From Gammaproteobacteria bacterium (GTDB lineage: Bacteria; Pseudomonadota; Gammaproteobacteria; Eutrophobiales; Eutrophobiaceae): a DNA stretch of 64,000 nt. The DNA lies in the NCBI GenBank assembly GCA_022826885.1, contig JAJDUB010000068.1, forward strand, positions 1 to 64,000, written 5' to 3'. The position numbers were made by a program, and so were the translations under genes. Below the pieces are notes generated by a model. The model worked only from the letters and a program-made list of their open reading frames with translations. It searched no databases and was not told the DNA's origin. This document shows positions 8,732 through 19,045 of the stretch, in pieces. Every line of letters starts with the position of its first letter. Position 1 is the stretch's first letter.

Positions 8732-11099
8732 TAGTCCAATAAAAATAGAGATTGACGGCAGGGAGGTGGAAGCCAGGCCCGGCCAGATGCTGATCGAGGT
8801 GACCGATCGCATCGGCAATTACGTGCCGCGTTTCTGCTACCACGACAAGCTGACCGTTGCGGCGAATTGCCGCATGTGCCTGGTGGAAGTGGAAAAGGCC
8901 CCCAAACCGTTGCCCGCCTGCGCCACGCCGGTAATGAACGGGATGAAGGTCCACACCAGGTCGGAACTGGCGCTGGACGCGCAGAAGTCGGTGATGGAAT
9001 TCCTGCTTATCAACCATCCCCTGGATTGCCCTATCTGCGACCAGGGCGGGGAATGCGAACTGCAGGACCTGGCCATGGGGTACGGCAGGGACGTGTCCCG
9101 CTACCAGGAAAAGAAACGGGTAGTGCAGGACAAGAACATCGGACCCCTGGTGCAGACGGACATGACCCGGTGTATCCATTGCACCCGCTGCGTGCGTTTC
9201 GGAGAAGAGATCGCCGGCCTGCGGGAACTGGGCGCAACCGGACGCAGTGAGTTCATGGAGATCGGTACGTATATTGAAAAGAGCATGGCTTCCGAGTTGT
9301 CCGGAAACGTGATCGACCTGTGCCCGGTCGGCGCGCTGACGTCCAAACCGTTCCGGTACACGGCCCGTACCTGGGAGATGACCCAGCATAACGGCATTGC
9401 ATCACATGACGGCGCAGGTTCGAATATCCATTTCCATGTAAAAGACGACCGGGTCAAGCGTGTGGTCCCGGCAGAGAATGAAGACATCAATGAGGTCTGG
9501 CTGTCCGACCGCGACCGTTTCAGTTACGAAGGACTGAACAGCGCCGAACGCCTGACGGTTCCCATGATCAGGCATGAGCGGGGCTGGCAGGAGGTCGGCT
9601 GGCAAACCGCGCTTGAACATATCGCCGGCAAGCTGCGTTCCGTCATCGAGCGGCACGGAGCGGACAAGGTCGGCGCGCTGGTTTCCCCTTCCTCCACTTG
9701 CGAAGAGTTGTACCTGGCGCAGAAGTTTATGCGGGGCATCGGTTCCGGGAACATCGACCACCGGTTGCGGCAAACGGATTTCAGTGACCAGGACGCCGCG
9801 CCGGCTTACCCCGGCCTGGGGTTGACTTTCCCCGGGGTCGAGCAGTTGGATGCCGCCCTGATCGTGGGGGGGTATCCGCGCAAGGACCAACCGATATTCA
9901 ATCACCGACTGCGCAAGGCCGCGCTGGCAGGCGCCAGGGTGATGGCGATCAACCCGGTCGACTTCAGTTTCAATTTTGATATTGCTCACAAACGCATTGC
10001 ATCTCCGGCAAAACTCGTACGCGAACTGGCGGCGGTGCTGAAAGCGGCAGTCGATAATGCAGGTAAGGATGTAGCGCCGGGAGCCTTGTTGAACCCGATT
10101 CGTCTGGGCGCTGATCATGTAAGCATGGCCCGGGAACTCATTGAGGCAGACAGGACGGCCGTGTTCATTGGCCCCTTGGGTCTTTCCCATCCGCAGTTGT
10201 CCCAACTGCGTTTCCTGGCCGCGACGCTGGCGCAACGAGTGTCCGGCACATTGGGGTACCTGGAGTACGGAGCGAACAGCGCCGGCGCCTGGCTGGCCGG
10301 GGCAGTCCCTCACAGGTCGCCCGGTATGGCGCATGCCGGAATCCCGGGCCTCGATGCGACTGCGATGCTGACTCGGCAACTGGCGGCCTACCTGTTGCTG
10401 GATGCAGACCCGGACCTGGATTTTTATGACGGGAAACTGGCCCGCGAGGCGCTGGCCGGGGCGGAATGCGTCGTCGCCGTAACCGGGTACAAGCGCGCGG
10501 CAGAGTATGCCGACGTGTTGTTGCCCATGGCCCTGTACGGGGAGAACCCTGGCTCATACCTGAACATGGAAGGTCGAAGGCAGGGTTTTGACGCGGTGGT
10601 GCCGCCTCCGGGAAGCGCGCGCCCGGCATGGAAAATAATCTGCTCACTGGCGGGCGGCCAGGGGCTTTCGGGCTTCAGGTATGACGAATTCGGGGAAGTC
10701 CGCGCGGAAACTGCCGAAATGATGGGTGAGGTCGAACCGGATAACGCGGGCGCCTGGAGCAAGCCGGAAACTCTCTCGCTGGGCAGGGAGGGCGAGGGTC
10801 TCCAACGTATCGGCTACGTGCCCATGAATTCCGTCGATGCGCTGGTGCGCCATGCGCCGGCATTACAGCGGACTGAAGACGTAGCTGACGATTCCGTTCG
10901 TATCAATCGTAAAACCGCGAGAAGGCTGGGACTGGACGAACTGGAACGCGTCAAGGTGACCGGCCAATCCGCTGAGTTGCTTCTTCCCCTGAAAATTGAT
11001 GACGCCGTGGCGGACGACTGCGCGCTGATACACGGCGGGCACGCCGGCAGCGCCGGACTGGGCCCGTTATCCGGCCAGGTTTCGCTGGACAGCGCTTGA
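8724..11099 (+). CDS. nuoG: NADH-quinone oxidoreductase subunit G
   Basis: N-terminal 2Fe-2S (PRFCYHDKLTVAANCRMCLVEVE), CPICDQGGECELQD, TRCIHCTRCVRF. Confidence 0.96.
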   Translation: MSDSPIKIEIDGREVEARPGQMLIEVTDRIGNYVPRFCYHDKLTVAANCRMCLVEVEKAPKPLPACATPVMNGMKVHTRSELALDAQKSVMEFLLINHPLDCPICDQGGECELQDLAMGYGRDVSRYQEKKRVVQDKNIGPLVQTDMTRCIHCTRCVRFGEEIAGLRELGATGRSEFMEIGTYIEKSMASELSGNVIDLCPVGALTSKPFRYTARTWEMTQHNGIASHDGAGSNIHFHVKDDRVKRVVPAENEDINEVWLSDRDRFSYEGLNSAERLTVPMIRHERGWQEVGWQTALEHIAGKLRSVIERHGADKVGALVSPSSTCEELYLAQKFMRGIGSGNIDHRLRQTDFSDQDAAPAYPGLGLTFPGVEQLDAALIVGGYPRKDQPIFNHRLRKAALAGARVMAINPVDFSFNFDIAHKRIASPAKLVRELAAVLKAAVDNAGKDVAPGALLNPIRLGADHVSMARELIEADRTAVFIGPLGLSHPQLSQLRFLAATLAQRVSGTLGYLEYGANSAGAWLAGAVPHRSPGMAHAGIPGLDATAMLTRQLAAYLLLDADPDLDFYDGKLAREALAGAECVVAVTGYKRAAEYADVLLPMALYGENPGSYLNMEGRRQGFDAVVPPPGSARPAWKIICSLAGGQGLSGFRYDEFGEVRAETAEMMGEVEPDNAGAWSKPETLSLGREGEGLQRIGYVPMNSVDALVRHAPALQRTEDVADDSVRINRKTARRLGLDELERVKVTGQSAELLLPLKIDDAVADDCALIHGGHAGSAGLGPLSGQVSLDSA

Positions 11100-11117
11100 T
11101 ACGGGTATCCCGCTCCC

Positions 11118-12236
11118 ATGCTTGAGAATATATTCAACCTGATCAGCGAACATATCCTTGGCCCGGCGGTCGGCCTGCTCGTACCCGCCGGCTATGCCTC
11201 GAATGCTCTCTACACCCTGGAAGTCCTGGTCAAAATCAGTGCCATACTGCTTCCCCTGCTGTTCTGTGTCGCTTACCTGACCTACGCCGAACGCAAGATC
11301 ATAGGCTATATCCAGTGCCGGCTGGGCCCGAACCGGGTCGGCTTTTTCGGGTTTCGCCTGTGGGGCCTGGGACAGCCCATCGCGGACGTTGTGAAGCTCA
11401 TCTTCAAGGAAATCATCATTCCGGCGGGCGCCAACAAGCGCCTGTTCGTCATCGCGCCGATACTTGCCATGGCGCCGTCCCTGGCCGCGTGGGCGGTAAT
11501 TCCGTTTGACGAAACGCTGGTGCTGGCGGATATCAACGCAGGGTTGCTGTACATCCTGGCGCTGACCTCGCTGGCCGTGTACGGCGTCATCATCGCCGGC
11601 TGGGCATCCAATTCCAAGTATGCGTTCCTGGGCGCCATGCGTTCCGCCGCCCAGATAGTCTCCTACGAGATTGCAATGGGTTTTGCGCTGGTGTGTGTGC
11701 TCATTGCCGCGGGCAGCCTGAACCTCGGCCGGATTACGGAAGCGCAGAGCGGCAGCATACTGCACTGGTACTGGCTGCCGTTGTTGCCGATTTTCCTGGT
11801 GTATTTTATTTCCGGCGTGGCCGAAACCAACAGGGCGCCGTTTGACGTAGCGGAAGGCGAATCGGAGCTTGTGGCAGGTTTCCATGTCGAGTACGGCGGT
11901 ATGGCATTTTCCATTTTCTTCATGGCGGAATATGCCAATATGGTGCTTATATCCGTACTGACGGCTGTGCTGTTCTGTGGGGGCTGGCTGTCTCCCTTCC
12001 AGGGCATGCCGTTTCTGGGAGACCAGCCATTTCTCAGTGAACCGAATATAGCCTGGCTGCTGATCAAGACCTCGGTGTTTTTATTCATGTTCCTGTGGTT
12101 CAGGGCGACGTTCCCCCGTTATCGTTACGACCAGATCATGCGGCTCGGCTGGAAGGTGTTCCTGCCCATAACCATTATCTGGATTGTTGTTGTATCAGGT
12201 ATGGTCGTTGCAGGGGTTGGTCCATGGTTCAATTGA
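11118..12236 (+). CDS. nuoH: NADH-quinone oxidoreductase subunit H
   Basis: [50 protein letters not shown]. Confidence 0.97.
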   Translation: MLENIFNLISEHILGPAVGLLVPAGYASNALYTLEVLVKISAILLPLLFCVAYLTYAERKIIGYIQCRLGPNRVGFFGFRLWGLGQPIADVVKLIFKEIIIPAGANKRLFVIAPILAMAPSLAAWAVIPFDETLVLADINAGLLYILALTSLAVYGVIIAGWASNSKYAFLGAMRSAAQIVSYEIAMGFALVCVLIAAGSLNLGRITEAQSGSILHWYWLPLLPIFLVYFISGVAETNRAPFDVAEGESELVAGFHVEYGGMAFSIFFMAEYANMVLISVLTAVLFCGGWLSPFQGMPFLGDQPFLSEPNIAWLLIKTSVFLFMFLWFRATFPRYRYDQIMRLGWKVFLPITIIWIVVVSGMVVAGVGPWFN

Positions 12237-12721
12237 TGAAAATTAAAGATTATTTCCGGAGTTTTTTGCTGTGGGAACTGTTGAAGGGACTGCGGTTGAC
12301 AGGACGTTACCTGTTCAGGCGCAAGATCACGGTTCAGTATCCCGAAGAAAAGACACCCCAGTCGCCCCGTTTCCGGGGTCTGCATGCCTTGCGCCGTTAT
12401 CCGAACGGTGAGGAGCGCTGCATCGCGTGCAAGTTGTGTGAGGCCGTCTGCCCCGCCGTAGCCATTACCATTGAATCCGAACAGCGGGATGACGGGACCC
12501 GCAGGACCACCCTTTACGACATAGACCTGGCGAAGTGTATTTTTTGCGGTTTCTGCGAGGAATCCTGTCCGGTCGATTCAATAGTTGAGACGCGCATCTA
12601 CGAATATCACGGAGAACAGCGCTCCGACCTGCTGATGACCAAACAAAGATTGCTTGAAGTCGGAGATATGGCGGAAGAACAGATTGCCCGGGACCGCGCC
12701 ACGGAAGCCCTTTACCGGTAA
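12236..12721 (+). CDS. nuoI: NADH-quinone oxidoreductase subunit I (start 12236 or 12224)
   Basis: Two 4Fe-4S motifs [12 protein letters not shown] and [12 protein letters not shown]; the ORF-track start at 12095 lies inside nuoH. Confidence 0.95.
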   Translation: MKIKDYFRSFLLWELLKGLRLTGRYLFRRKITVQYPEEKTPQSPRFRGLHALRRYPNGEERCIACKLCEAVCPAVAITIESEQRDDGTRRTTLYDIDLAKCIFCGFCEESCPVDSIVETRIYEYHGEQRSDLLMTKQRLLEVGDMAEEQIARDRATEALYR

Positions 12722-12732
12722 TGATGACATGT

Positions 12733-12774
12733 GGGGTCAGAGTAAGAAATTCGAAGAATTTTTACTCTGACCCC
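12733..12774. repeat. GGGGTCAGAGTAA palindromic repeat, copy 3 (nuoI-nuoJ gap)
   Basis: ggggtcagagtaagaaattcgaagaatttttactctgacccc, exact reverse complement of copies at 22096 and 23821. Confidence 0.92.
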
Positions 12775-12791
12775 GGCTATTTGGAACAACA

Positions 12792-13394
12792 ATGCTCGAA
12801 CAATCCATTTTCTACATTTTTGCGGCATTCCTGATTTTCTCGGCCTGCATGGTAATTTCTGTGCGAAACCCGGTGCATGCCGCGCTGTTCCTGATTCTCT
12901 CGTTTTTTTGCAGCGCGGCGATCTGGTTGATACTGGAAGCGGAATTCCTTGCCATTGCACTGGTGCTGGTTTACGTCGGCGCAGTGATGGTGTTGTTCCT
13001 GTTCGTAGTGATGATGCTGGACATTAACATCTCGACGCTGCGCGAGGGTTTTTCGCGCTTTTTACCCGTCGGCCTGCTGGTCGCCGTGCTGATGCTTGCC
13101 GCCATGGGATTGATCGTAGGTGGTGGAGGCATTCTGTCCGACCCCGAAACCGGCGCAACCGGCGCCGGCCAGTTTGAAGCCGCTGCCGGCAATACCCGGT
13201 TGCTCGGCAAGGCGTTGTTCACCGAATATATTTACCCCTTTGAGGTTGCCGGGGCGATACTGCTGGTGGCGATTATCGCAGCGATCGGTTTGACCATGCG
13301 CAAACCGCGCACGCAGCGCACGCCAAAACCGGGCAAACAGGTCAGCATAAAACGCGAAGAACGGGTAAAACTCGTCAACATGGAGTCGGAATAA
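12792..13394 (+). CDS. nuoJ: NADH-quinone oxidoreductase subunit J
   Basis: NPVHAALFLILSFFCSAAIWLILEAEFLAIALVLVYVGAVMVLFLFVVMMLD. Confidence 0.96.
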   Translation: MLEQSIFYIFAAFLIFSACMVISVRNPVHAALFLILSFFCSAAIWLILEAEFLAIALVLVYVGAVMVLFLFVVMMLDINISTLREGFSRFLPVGLLVAVLMLAAMGLIVGGGGILSDPETGATGAGQFEAAAGNTRLLGKALFTEYIYPFEVAGAILLVAIIAAIGLTMRKPRTQRTPKPGKQVSIKREERVKLVNMESE

Positions 13395-13397
13395 AAT

Positions 13398-13703
13398 ATG
13401 ATTGAACTCAGTGAAGTCCTGATCCTGGCCGCAATGTTGTTCTGCATCAGTGTGGCAGGCATTTTCATCAACAGGAAAAATGTCATCATCCTGTTGATGT
13501 GCATCGAGTTGATGTTGCTGTCCGTGAATTTGAACTTCGTTGCATTTTCCCATTTCCTGGGCGATATACACGGCCAGGTCTTCGTCTTCTTCATCCTGAC
13601 GGTCGCCGCGGCGGAAGCCGCCATCGGCCTGGCGATACTGGTCGTGCTGTTCCGCAACCGGAATACCATCAACGTCGTTGACCTGGACACCTTGAAGGGA
13701 TAG
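13398..13703 (+). CDS. nuoK: NADH-quinone oxidoreductase subunit K
   Basis: [21 protein letters not shown]...[23 protein letters not shown]. Confidence 0.97.
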   Translation: MIELSEVLILAAMLFCISVAGIFINRKNVIILLMCIELMLLSVNLNFVAFSHFLGDIHGQVFVFFILTVAAAEAAIGLAILVVLFRNRNTINVVDLDTLKG

Positions 13704-13712
13704 GCGCTCGAC

Positions 13713-15674
13713 ATGAAAGATGTTTATCTCGCAATCGTGCTGGCTCCGTTGGCCGGGGCGATCATCGCCGGCCTGGGAGGACGCTTCATAGGCAGGAGCG
13801 GGGCGCACTGGGTGACGATCATCGGAGTAGGCATTTCCAGCGTCCTCTCCCTGTTTGCCTGGAAGCATCTCATGTTTGACGGGGGAGAGGTATATAACGC
13901 CGAAATCTACACCTGGCTGAAGCTGGGAGATTTGAAATTTTCCGTGGGTTTCCTGGTGGACCAGTTATCCGTGACGATGATGCTGGTGGTAAGCTTCGTC
14001 TCCTGGATGATCCATATCTATACCATCGGTTACATGCGGGATGATCCGGGTTACCAGCGTTTTTTCAGTTACATCTCCCTGTTCACCTTTGCCATGCTGA
14101 TGCTGGTGATGTCGAATAACTTCGTCCAGTTGTTTTTCGGCTGGGAAGCGGTGGGGCTGGTGTCGTATCTTTTGATTGGTTTCTGGTTCAAGCGCGAATC
14201 CGCCATCTTTGCAAGCCTGAAGGCATTCATAGTCAATCGGATAGGTGATTTCGGTTTCCTTATCGGCATTGCCGCAGTGCTGATGTATTTCAATTCACTG
14301 GATTACATGCAGGTATTCAGTCAGGCCGGAACGCTGGAAAACCCGACTCTTTCCCTGATCCCCGGCATGGAGTGGTCCGTATTGAGCTTCATCTGTATCT
14401 GTCTGTTTATCGGCGCCATGGGCAAATCCGCCCAGGTTCCCCTGCATGTCTGGTTGCCGGATTCCATGGAGGGTCCCACACCTATATCCGCGTTAATCCA
14501 CGCGGCCACGATGGTGACGGCGGGAATCTTCATGGTAGCGCGCATGTCGCCATTGTACGAGTTGTCGGAGACTGCCCTCAGCCTGATTTTGCTGGTCGGC
14601 GCGGTCACGGCGTTTTTCATGGGTCTGCTGGGCCTGGTCCAGCATGACATTAAACGGATAATCGCTTATTCGACCCTGTCCCAGTTGGGCTATATGACAG
14701 TGGCGCTCGGCGCGTCCGCCTACTCGGTCGCGATCTTCCACCTGGTAACCCATGCCTTTTTCAAGGCCTTGCTGTTCCTTGCGGCAGGTTCCGTGATCAT
14801 CGCCCTGCACCATGAACAGGATGTGCGCAGAATGGGAGGATTGTACCGCTATATGCCGGTAACCTGGTTTACCGCGTTAATCGGTTCGCTGGCCCTGGTC
14901 GGTTTTCCGCTTACCTCCGGTTTTTTCTCCAAGGACGCCATTATCGAGGCGGTGCATTATTCGCAGCTTCCGTTTGCGGGTCTTGCCTACGCCGCGGTAC
15001 TGGCCGGTGTGTTTATTACTGCGTTATATACTTTCCGGCTGTTTTTCCTGACGTTTCACGGCGAAGAGAGGATGGACCGGCATACCTGGGAGCAGCTGGG
15101 CGAATCGCCGGGCGTGGTGACCTTCCCCCTGTTCATGCTTGCTATTCCATCGCTGGTGATAGGCGCTTACCTGGTGGGTCCCATGGTGCTGGGTGATTAC
15201 TACAAGGATGCGATCAGCGTATCTGCCGGTCATGCAGCCTGGTTCAATGAAATGGTTTCCCATTATTCCGGCGCCTTCGATATCCTCGTGAATTCCTGGA
15301 AGCATGCGCCGGTCTGGCTGGCGCTGGCCGGGATTTTCGTTGCCTGGCTGTGTTATATCAGGTATCCGCACTGGCCGGGCAGGATTGCCGATATGTCTGC
15401 TGTTATCTACCGGTTGTTCGTCAGGAAATTTTATTTTGACGAGGTCTACCAGGCCGTGTTTGCGGGCGGCGCGCGCAACGCCGGCAACGCGCTCTGGCAG
15501 TGGGGCGACGTGCGCGCGATTGACGGTTTCCTGGTTAATGGAACAGCCAGGGCGGTACGCCGGTTTTCAGCCTCGATCAGGACGCTGCAGACCGGATACC
15601 TGTACCACTACGCGTTTGCGATGATTATCGGCCTGTTACTGCTGCTGGCAGTATTCGTGCACCAGTTGATGTAA
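13713..15674 (+). CDS. nuoL: NADH-quinone oxidoreductase subunit L
   Basis: WEAVGLVSYLLIGFW, KSAQVPLHVWLPDSMEGPTPISALIHAATMVTAG. Confidence 0.97.
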   Translation: MKDVYLAIVLAPLAGAIIAGLGGRFIGRSGAHWVTIIGVGISSVLSLFAWKHLMFDGGEVYNAEIYTWLKLGDLKFSVGFLVDQLSVTMMLVVSFVSWMIHIYTIGYMRDDPGYQRFFSYISLFTFAMLMLVMSNNFVQLFFGWEAVGLVSYLLIGFWFKRESAIFASLKAFIVNRIGDFGFLIGIAAVLMYFNSLDYMQVFSQAGTLENPTLSLIPGMEWSVLSFICICLFIGAMGKSAQVPLHVWLPDSMEGPTPISALIHAATMVTAGIFMVARMSPLYELSETALSLILLVGAVTAFFMGLLGLVQHDIKRIIAYSTLSQLGYMTVALGASAYSVAIFHLVTHAFFKALLFLAAGSVIIALHHEQDVRRMGGLYRYMPVTWFTALIGSLALVGFPLTSGFFSKDAIIEAVHYSQLPFAGLAYAAVLAGVFITALYTFRLFFLTFHGEERMDRHTWEQLGESPGVVTFPLFMLAIPSLVIGAYLVGPMVLGDYYKDAISVSAGHAAWFNEMVSHYSGAFDILVNSWKHAPVWLALAGIFVAWLCYIRYPHWPGRIADMSAVIYRLFVRKFYFDEVYQAVFAGGARNAGNALWQWGDVRAIDGFLVNGTARAVRRFSASIRTLQTGYLYHYAFAMIIGLLLLLAVFVHQLM

Positions 15675-15690
15675 ATCCGGGCTGTCCAGT

Positions 15691-17208
15691 ATGTTTCAAT
15701 CCCTGCCACTGCTGAGTTTATTGATCTGGGCGCCCATACTGGGCGGCATATTCGTGCTGCTGGTCGGGTCCCGGCAGCGGGAGTCGTCCAAATTGTTTGC
15801 GCTGGTCGTATCCTCACTGGTTTTCCTGCTGTCGACATTGCTGTATTTCCGCTTCGACACCACTTCCGTCCTGATGCAGTTCGTCGAATACTCCGTGTGG
15901 ATAGACACTTTCAATATCAATTACCACCTCGGGGTTGACGGCATCTCGGTCCCCCTGATCCTGTTGACGACGTTTACCACGGTGCTGGTGGTGATCGCCT
16001 GCTGGGTGGTCATAGAAACCAGGCTCTCCCAGTACCTGGCGGCATTCCTGATCCTGGAAGGGTTGATGATCGGGGTATTCGTATCACTGGATGCGATCCT
16101 GTTCTACTTTTTCTGGGAAGCCATGCTGATCCCGATGTTTCTGATCATCGGCGTATGGGGCGGTCCGGGACGTATCTATGCCACCATCAAGTTTTTCCTG
16201 TATACCTTCCTGGGCTCGGTATTCATGCTGGTAGCCCTGTTGTACCTGTATTCGAAAATGGGAAGTTTTTACATCTTCGACCTGTACAGGCTGCCGTTGT
16301 CGCTGGCCGAGCAGAAGTGGATATTTATTGCGTTCCTGCTCGCGTTTGCCGTGAAAATACCCATGTGGCCGGTGCACACCTGGCTGCCTGACGCGCACGT
16401 GGAAGCGCCGACCGGCGGCTCGGTGATCCTGGCCGCGATCCTGTTGAAGATGGGAGGATACGGGTTTATCCGTTTCAGCCTGCCCATCACCCCGGATGCC
16501 GGGGCCGCCATGGCCGGCTTCATGATCGTCCTGTCATTGATCGCCATCGTCTATATCGGCTTCGTGGCCCTGGTGCAACAGGACATGAAAAAACTGATCG
16601 CCTACTCGTCCGTTTCCCACATGGGGTTTGTGACGCTGGGATTTTTTATCGTGTTTTCCATCATGGAGCAGGCCGGGTCGAACGCGGATGCGGTGATGGG
16701 ACTGGCGGGCGCCATGATGCAGATGGTCTCCCACGGGCTGATCTCAGCCGCCCTGTTCCTCTGCGTCGGCGTGATGTACGACCGGGTGCACAGCCGGCAG
16801 ATTGCCGACTATGGCGGCGTAGCCAATACCATGCCCGTGTTTGCGTCGTTCATGATGCTGTTTGCCATGGCAAACGCCGGTCTGCCCGGCACATCCGGGT
16901 TTGTCGGCGAATTTCTGGTCATATTGAGCAGTTTCCGGGCAAACGCCTGGATTGCCGTGATAGCCGCGACCGTACTGATCCTCGGCGCCGCCTACACGTT
17001 ATGGATGTATAAACGCGTCATTTTCGGCGACGTGGCCAACGAAAAGGTGGCCGGCTTGCAGGATGTTTCTCCGCGTGAGACCTCATTCCTGTTGTTGCTT
17101 GCCGTCGCAGTGCTGTTGCTGGGCCTGTGGCCGGCGCCGTTGTTCGAGTTGATGGAGACCACGCTCAACCAACTGGTGGAACACATTTCCCAATCGAAAG
17201 TTACCTGA
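15691..17208 (+). CDS. nuoM: NADH-quinone oxidoreductase subunit M
   Basis: FFWEAMLIPMFLIIGVWGG, KIPMWPVHTWLPDAHVEAPTGGSVILAAILLKMGGYG. Confidence 0.97.
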   Translation: MFQSLPLLSLLIWAPILGGIFVLLVGSRQRESSKLFALVVSSLVFLLSTLLYFRFDTTSVLMQFVEYSVWIDTFNINYHLGVDGISVPLILLTTFTTVLVVIACWVVIETRLSQYLAAFLILEGLMIGVFVSLDAILFYFFWEAMLIPMFLIIGVWGGPGRIYATIKFFLYTFLGSVFMLVALLYLYSKMGSFYIFDLYRLPLSLAEQKWIFIAFLLAFAVKIPMWPVHTWLPDAHVEAPTGGSVILAAILLKMGGYGFIRFSLPITPDAGAAMAGFMIVLSLIAIVYIGFVALVQQDMKKLIAYSSVSHMGFVTLGFFIVFSIMEQAGSNADAVMGLAGAMMQMVSHGLISAALFLCVGVMYDRVHSRQIADYGGVANTMPVFASFMMLFAMANAGLPGTSGFVGEFLVILSSFRANAWIAVIAATVLILGAAYTLWMYKRVIFGDVANEKVAGLQDVSPRETSFLLLLAVAVLLLGLWPAPLFELMETTLNQLVEHISQSKVT

Positions 17209-17210
17209 AC

Positions 17211-18659
17211 ATGTCTATTACTTCCGAAATCCTGTTTGTTTTGCCGGAACTTGCGCTGTTGGCGTTTGCCTGCCTGGTCCTGGTGTGTGACGTGTTCTCA
17301 AAGAGCCCGAACAAGCTGCTGACTTACCTGCTGGCCCAGGCATCCCTGGCGGTTGTCATGGTTCTCGTGATTTGGCTGTATCCCGATGAACGCGTGGCGC
17401 TGTTCAATCAGCACTTTATCCTTGATCCCCTGAGCGCCGTGCTCAAGGTCACTGTCTGCGCTGCTTCCATTGTCGTGTTCCTGTATTCATACCATTACTT
17501 CCGCCAGCGTGACCTGTTGCAGGGCGAGTATTTCGTGCTCGGATTGTTTGCCGTGCTGGGGATGCTGGTCATGGTGTCCGCGTACAGCATGTTGACCGTT
17601 TACCTGGGCCTGGAACTGATGTCGCTCTCCCTGTATGCGATGGTGGCAATGAACAAGGAGTCGGGAACCGCGTCCGAGGCGGCCATGAAATATTTTGTCC
17701 TGGGCGCACTGGCGTCCGGTTTGCTGTTGTACGGGATTTCGATCTTGTACGGCGTCACCGGCACGATCATACTTCCGGAACTCGCCGCGCATCTCGGTTC
17801 CCCGGTTGACAACAGGATTGTGTTCCTGTTCGGACTGGTCTTCGTCGTCGTCGGCATCGCGTTCAAGCTGGGCGCGGTGCCTTTCCACTCCTGGTTGCCG
17901 GACGTCTATGAAGGCTCTCCCACGGCAGTTACCCTGTTCCTGGCCTCAGCACCCAAGGTAGCCGCTTTTGCCATGGCGATACGCCTGCTTATCGACGGCA
18001 TGCAACCCCTGCACGTCGACTGGCAGGGAATGCTCATCGTTCTCTCCCTGTTGTCCATGGCGGTCGGAAATATAGTTGCCATCTCACAGTCCAATATTAA
18101 ACGTATGCTGGCCTATTCCGCCATCGCCCACGCCGGCTTCCTGATCCTGGGTATCCTGCCGGGCCTGCAGGCCGACCAGGGCTCGACTTATGCCGGCGCC
18201 TTGTTCTACGTTATTGCCTACGTCATCATGAGCATGGGCGCATTCGGCTTCATCATACTTGCAGGCCGCAAGGGGCATGAGGCCGACAATCTTGACGACT
18301 ACCAGGGACTTGCCGATGCCAGTCCCTGGTTTGCCCTGATCATGCTGTTGTTCATGTTCTCCCTGGCCGGGGTTCCTCCGTTCCTGGGATTCTGGGCCAA
18401 ATGGTATGTCATCAAGGAAGTGATCGCCATCGGCCATATCTGGCTGGCAGTCCTGGCCGTGCTCTTTTCCGTGGTCGGCGCCTATTATTATTTACGGGTG
18501 GTCAAGCTCATGTATTTTGACCGGGCGGAAACCGCACCGGTGATTGGCGCCGACACTCAGGTAAGAGTACTGATAAGCCTGAACGGCCTGGCAATCCTGG
18601 CGCTGGGCTTTGCGCCGGGAGAACTCATACGGATCTGCACGGCCGTATTGGGATTTTGA
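17211..18659 (+). CDS. nuoN: NADH-quinone oxidoreductase subunit N
   Basis: Internal ATG 17211 follows the nuoM stop; GLELMSLSLYAMVAMNKES, FKLGAVPFHSWLPDVYEGSPTAVTLFLASAPKVAAF. Confidence 0.96.
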   Translation: MSITSEILFVLPELALLAFACLVLVCDVFSKSPNKLLTYLLAQASLAVVMVLVIWLYPDERVALFNQHFILDPLSAVLKVTVCAASIVVFLYSYHYFRQRDLLQGEYFVLGLFAVLGMLVMVSAYSMLTVYLGLELMSLSLYAMVAMNKESGTASEAAMKYFVLGALASGLLLYGISILYGVTGTIILPELAAHLGSPVDNRIVFLFGLVFVVVGIAFKLGAVPFHSWLPDVYEGSPTAVTLFLASAPKVAAFAMAIRLLIDGMQPLHVDWQGMLIVLSLLSMAVGNIVAISQSNIKRMLAYSAIAHAGFLILGILPGLQADQGSTYAGALFYVIAYVIMSMGAFGFIILAGRKGHEADNLDDYQGLADASPWFALIMLLFMFSLAGVPPFLGFWAKWYVIKEVIAIGHIWLAVLAVLFSVVGAYYYLRVVKLMYFDRAETAPVIGADTQVRVLISLNGLAILALGFAPGELIRICTAVLGF

Positions 18660-18671
18660 TCCTTCCTGCCC

Positions 18672-18986
18672 ATGTCCGCGGGTAATATTACCTGGTTGTT
18701 GATTATCGTTACGGTTTTCCTGGCCAACGTTCCCTGGTTTTACGGGCGTTTCCTGCTGTTTATCAGGCCTGAGAAAAAAAAAGTCTGGATGTGCCTGCTT
18801 GAGTGGTTGCTGCTGTATTTTCTTGCCGGGTTCCTTGCCCTGGGGGTAGAGAAAAAAATGCAGGGGGAGACCCATGCGCAGGACTGGGAATTTTATGCAG
18901 TCACTTTCTTTCTATTCGTGGTCTTTGCTTTCCCCGGGTTTATTTATAAAGGGACCAGGGGCCAGGGACTAACCCCTAGCCCTTAA
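18672..18986 (+). CDS. DUF2818 family membrane protein
   Basis: Small membrane protein immediately after nuoN: FLANVPWFYGRFLLFI...LLEWLLLYFLAGFLALGVEKKMQGETHAQDWEFYAVTFFLFVVFAFPGFIYK. Confidence 0.8.
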   Translation: MSAGNITWLLIIVTVFLANVPWFYGRFLLFIRPEKKKVWMCLLEWLLLYFLAGFLALGVEKKMQGETHAQDWEFYAVTFFLFVVFAFPGFIYKGTRGQGLTPSP

Positions 18987-19001
18987 TCCCTATAAATTTG
19001 A

Positions 19002-19043
19002 GGGGTCAGAGTAAGAAATTCGAAGAATTTTTACTCTGACCCC
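19002..19043. repeat. GGGGTCAGAGTAA palindromic repeat, copy 4 (between convergent DUF2818 and psd)
   Basis: ggggtcagagtaagaaattcgaagaatttttactctgacccc, identical to copy 3. Confidence 0.92.
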
Positions 19044-19045
19044 AT

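Noticed and set aside
8661-10379. Long minus-strand ORFs (242 and 325 aa) opposite nuoG
   Set aside because: Shadow ORFs in GC-rich coding DNA; no recognisable motifs and the plus strand is clearly nuoG.
11067-11885. 272 aa minus-strand ORF opposite nuoH
   Set aside because: Low-complexity H/Q/R-rich translation typical of antisense frames; nuoH is unambiguous.
12095-12235. ORF-track start of nuoI inside nuoH
   Set aside because: Upstream extension is an out-of-frame overlap; the conserved protein starts at 12224/12236.
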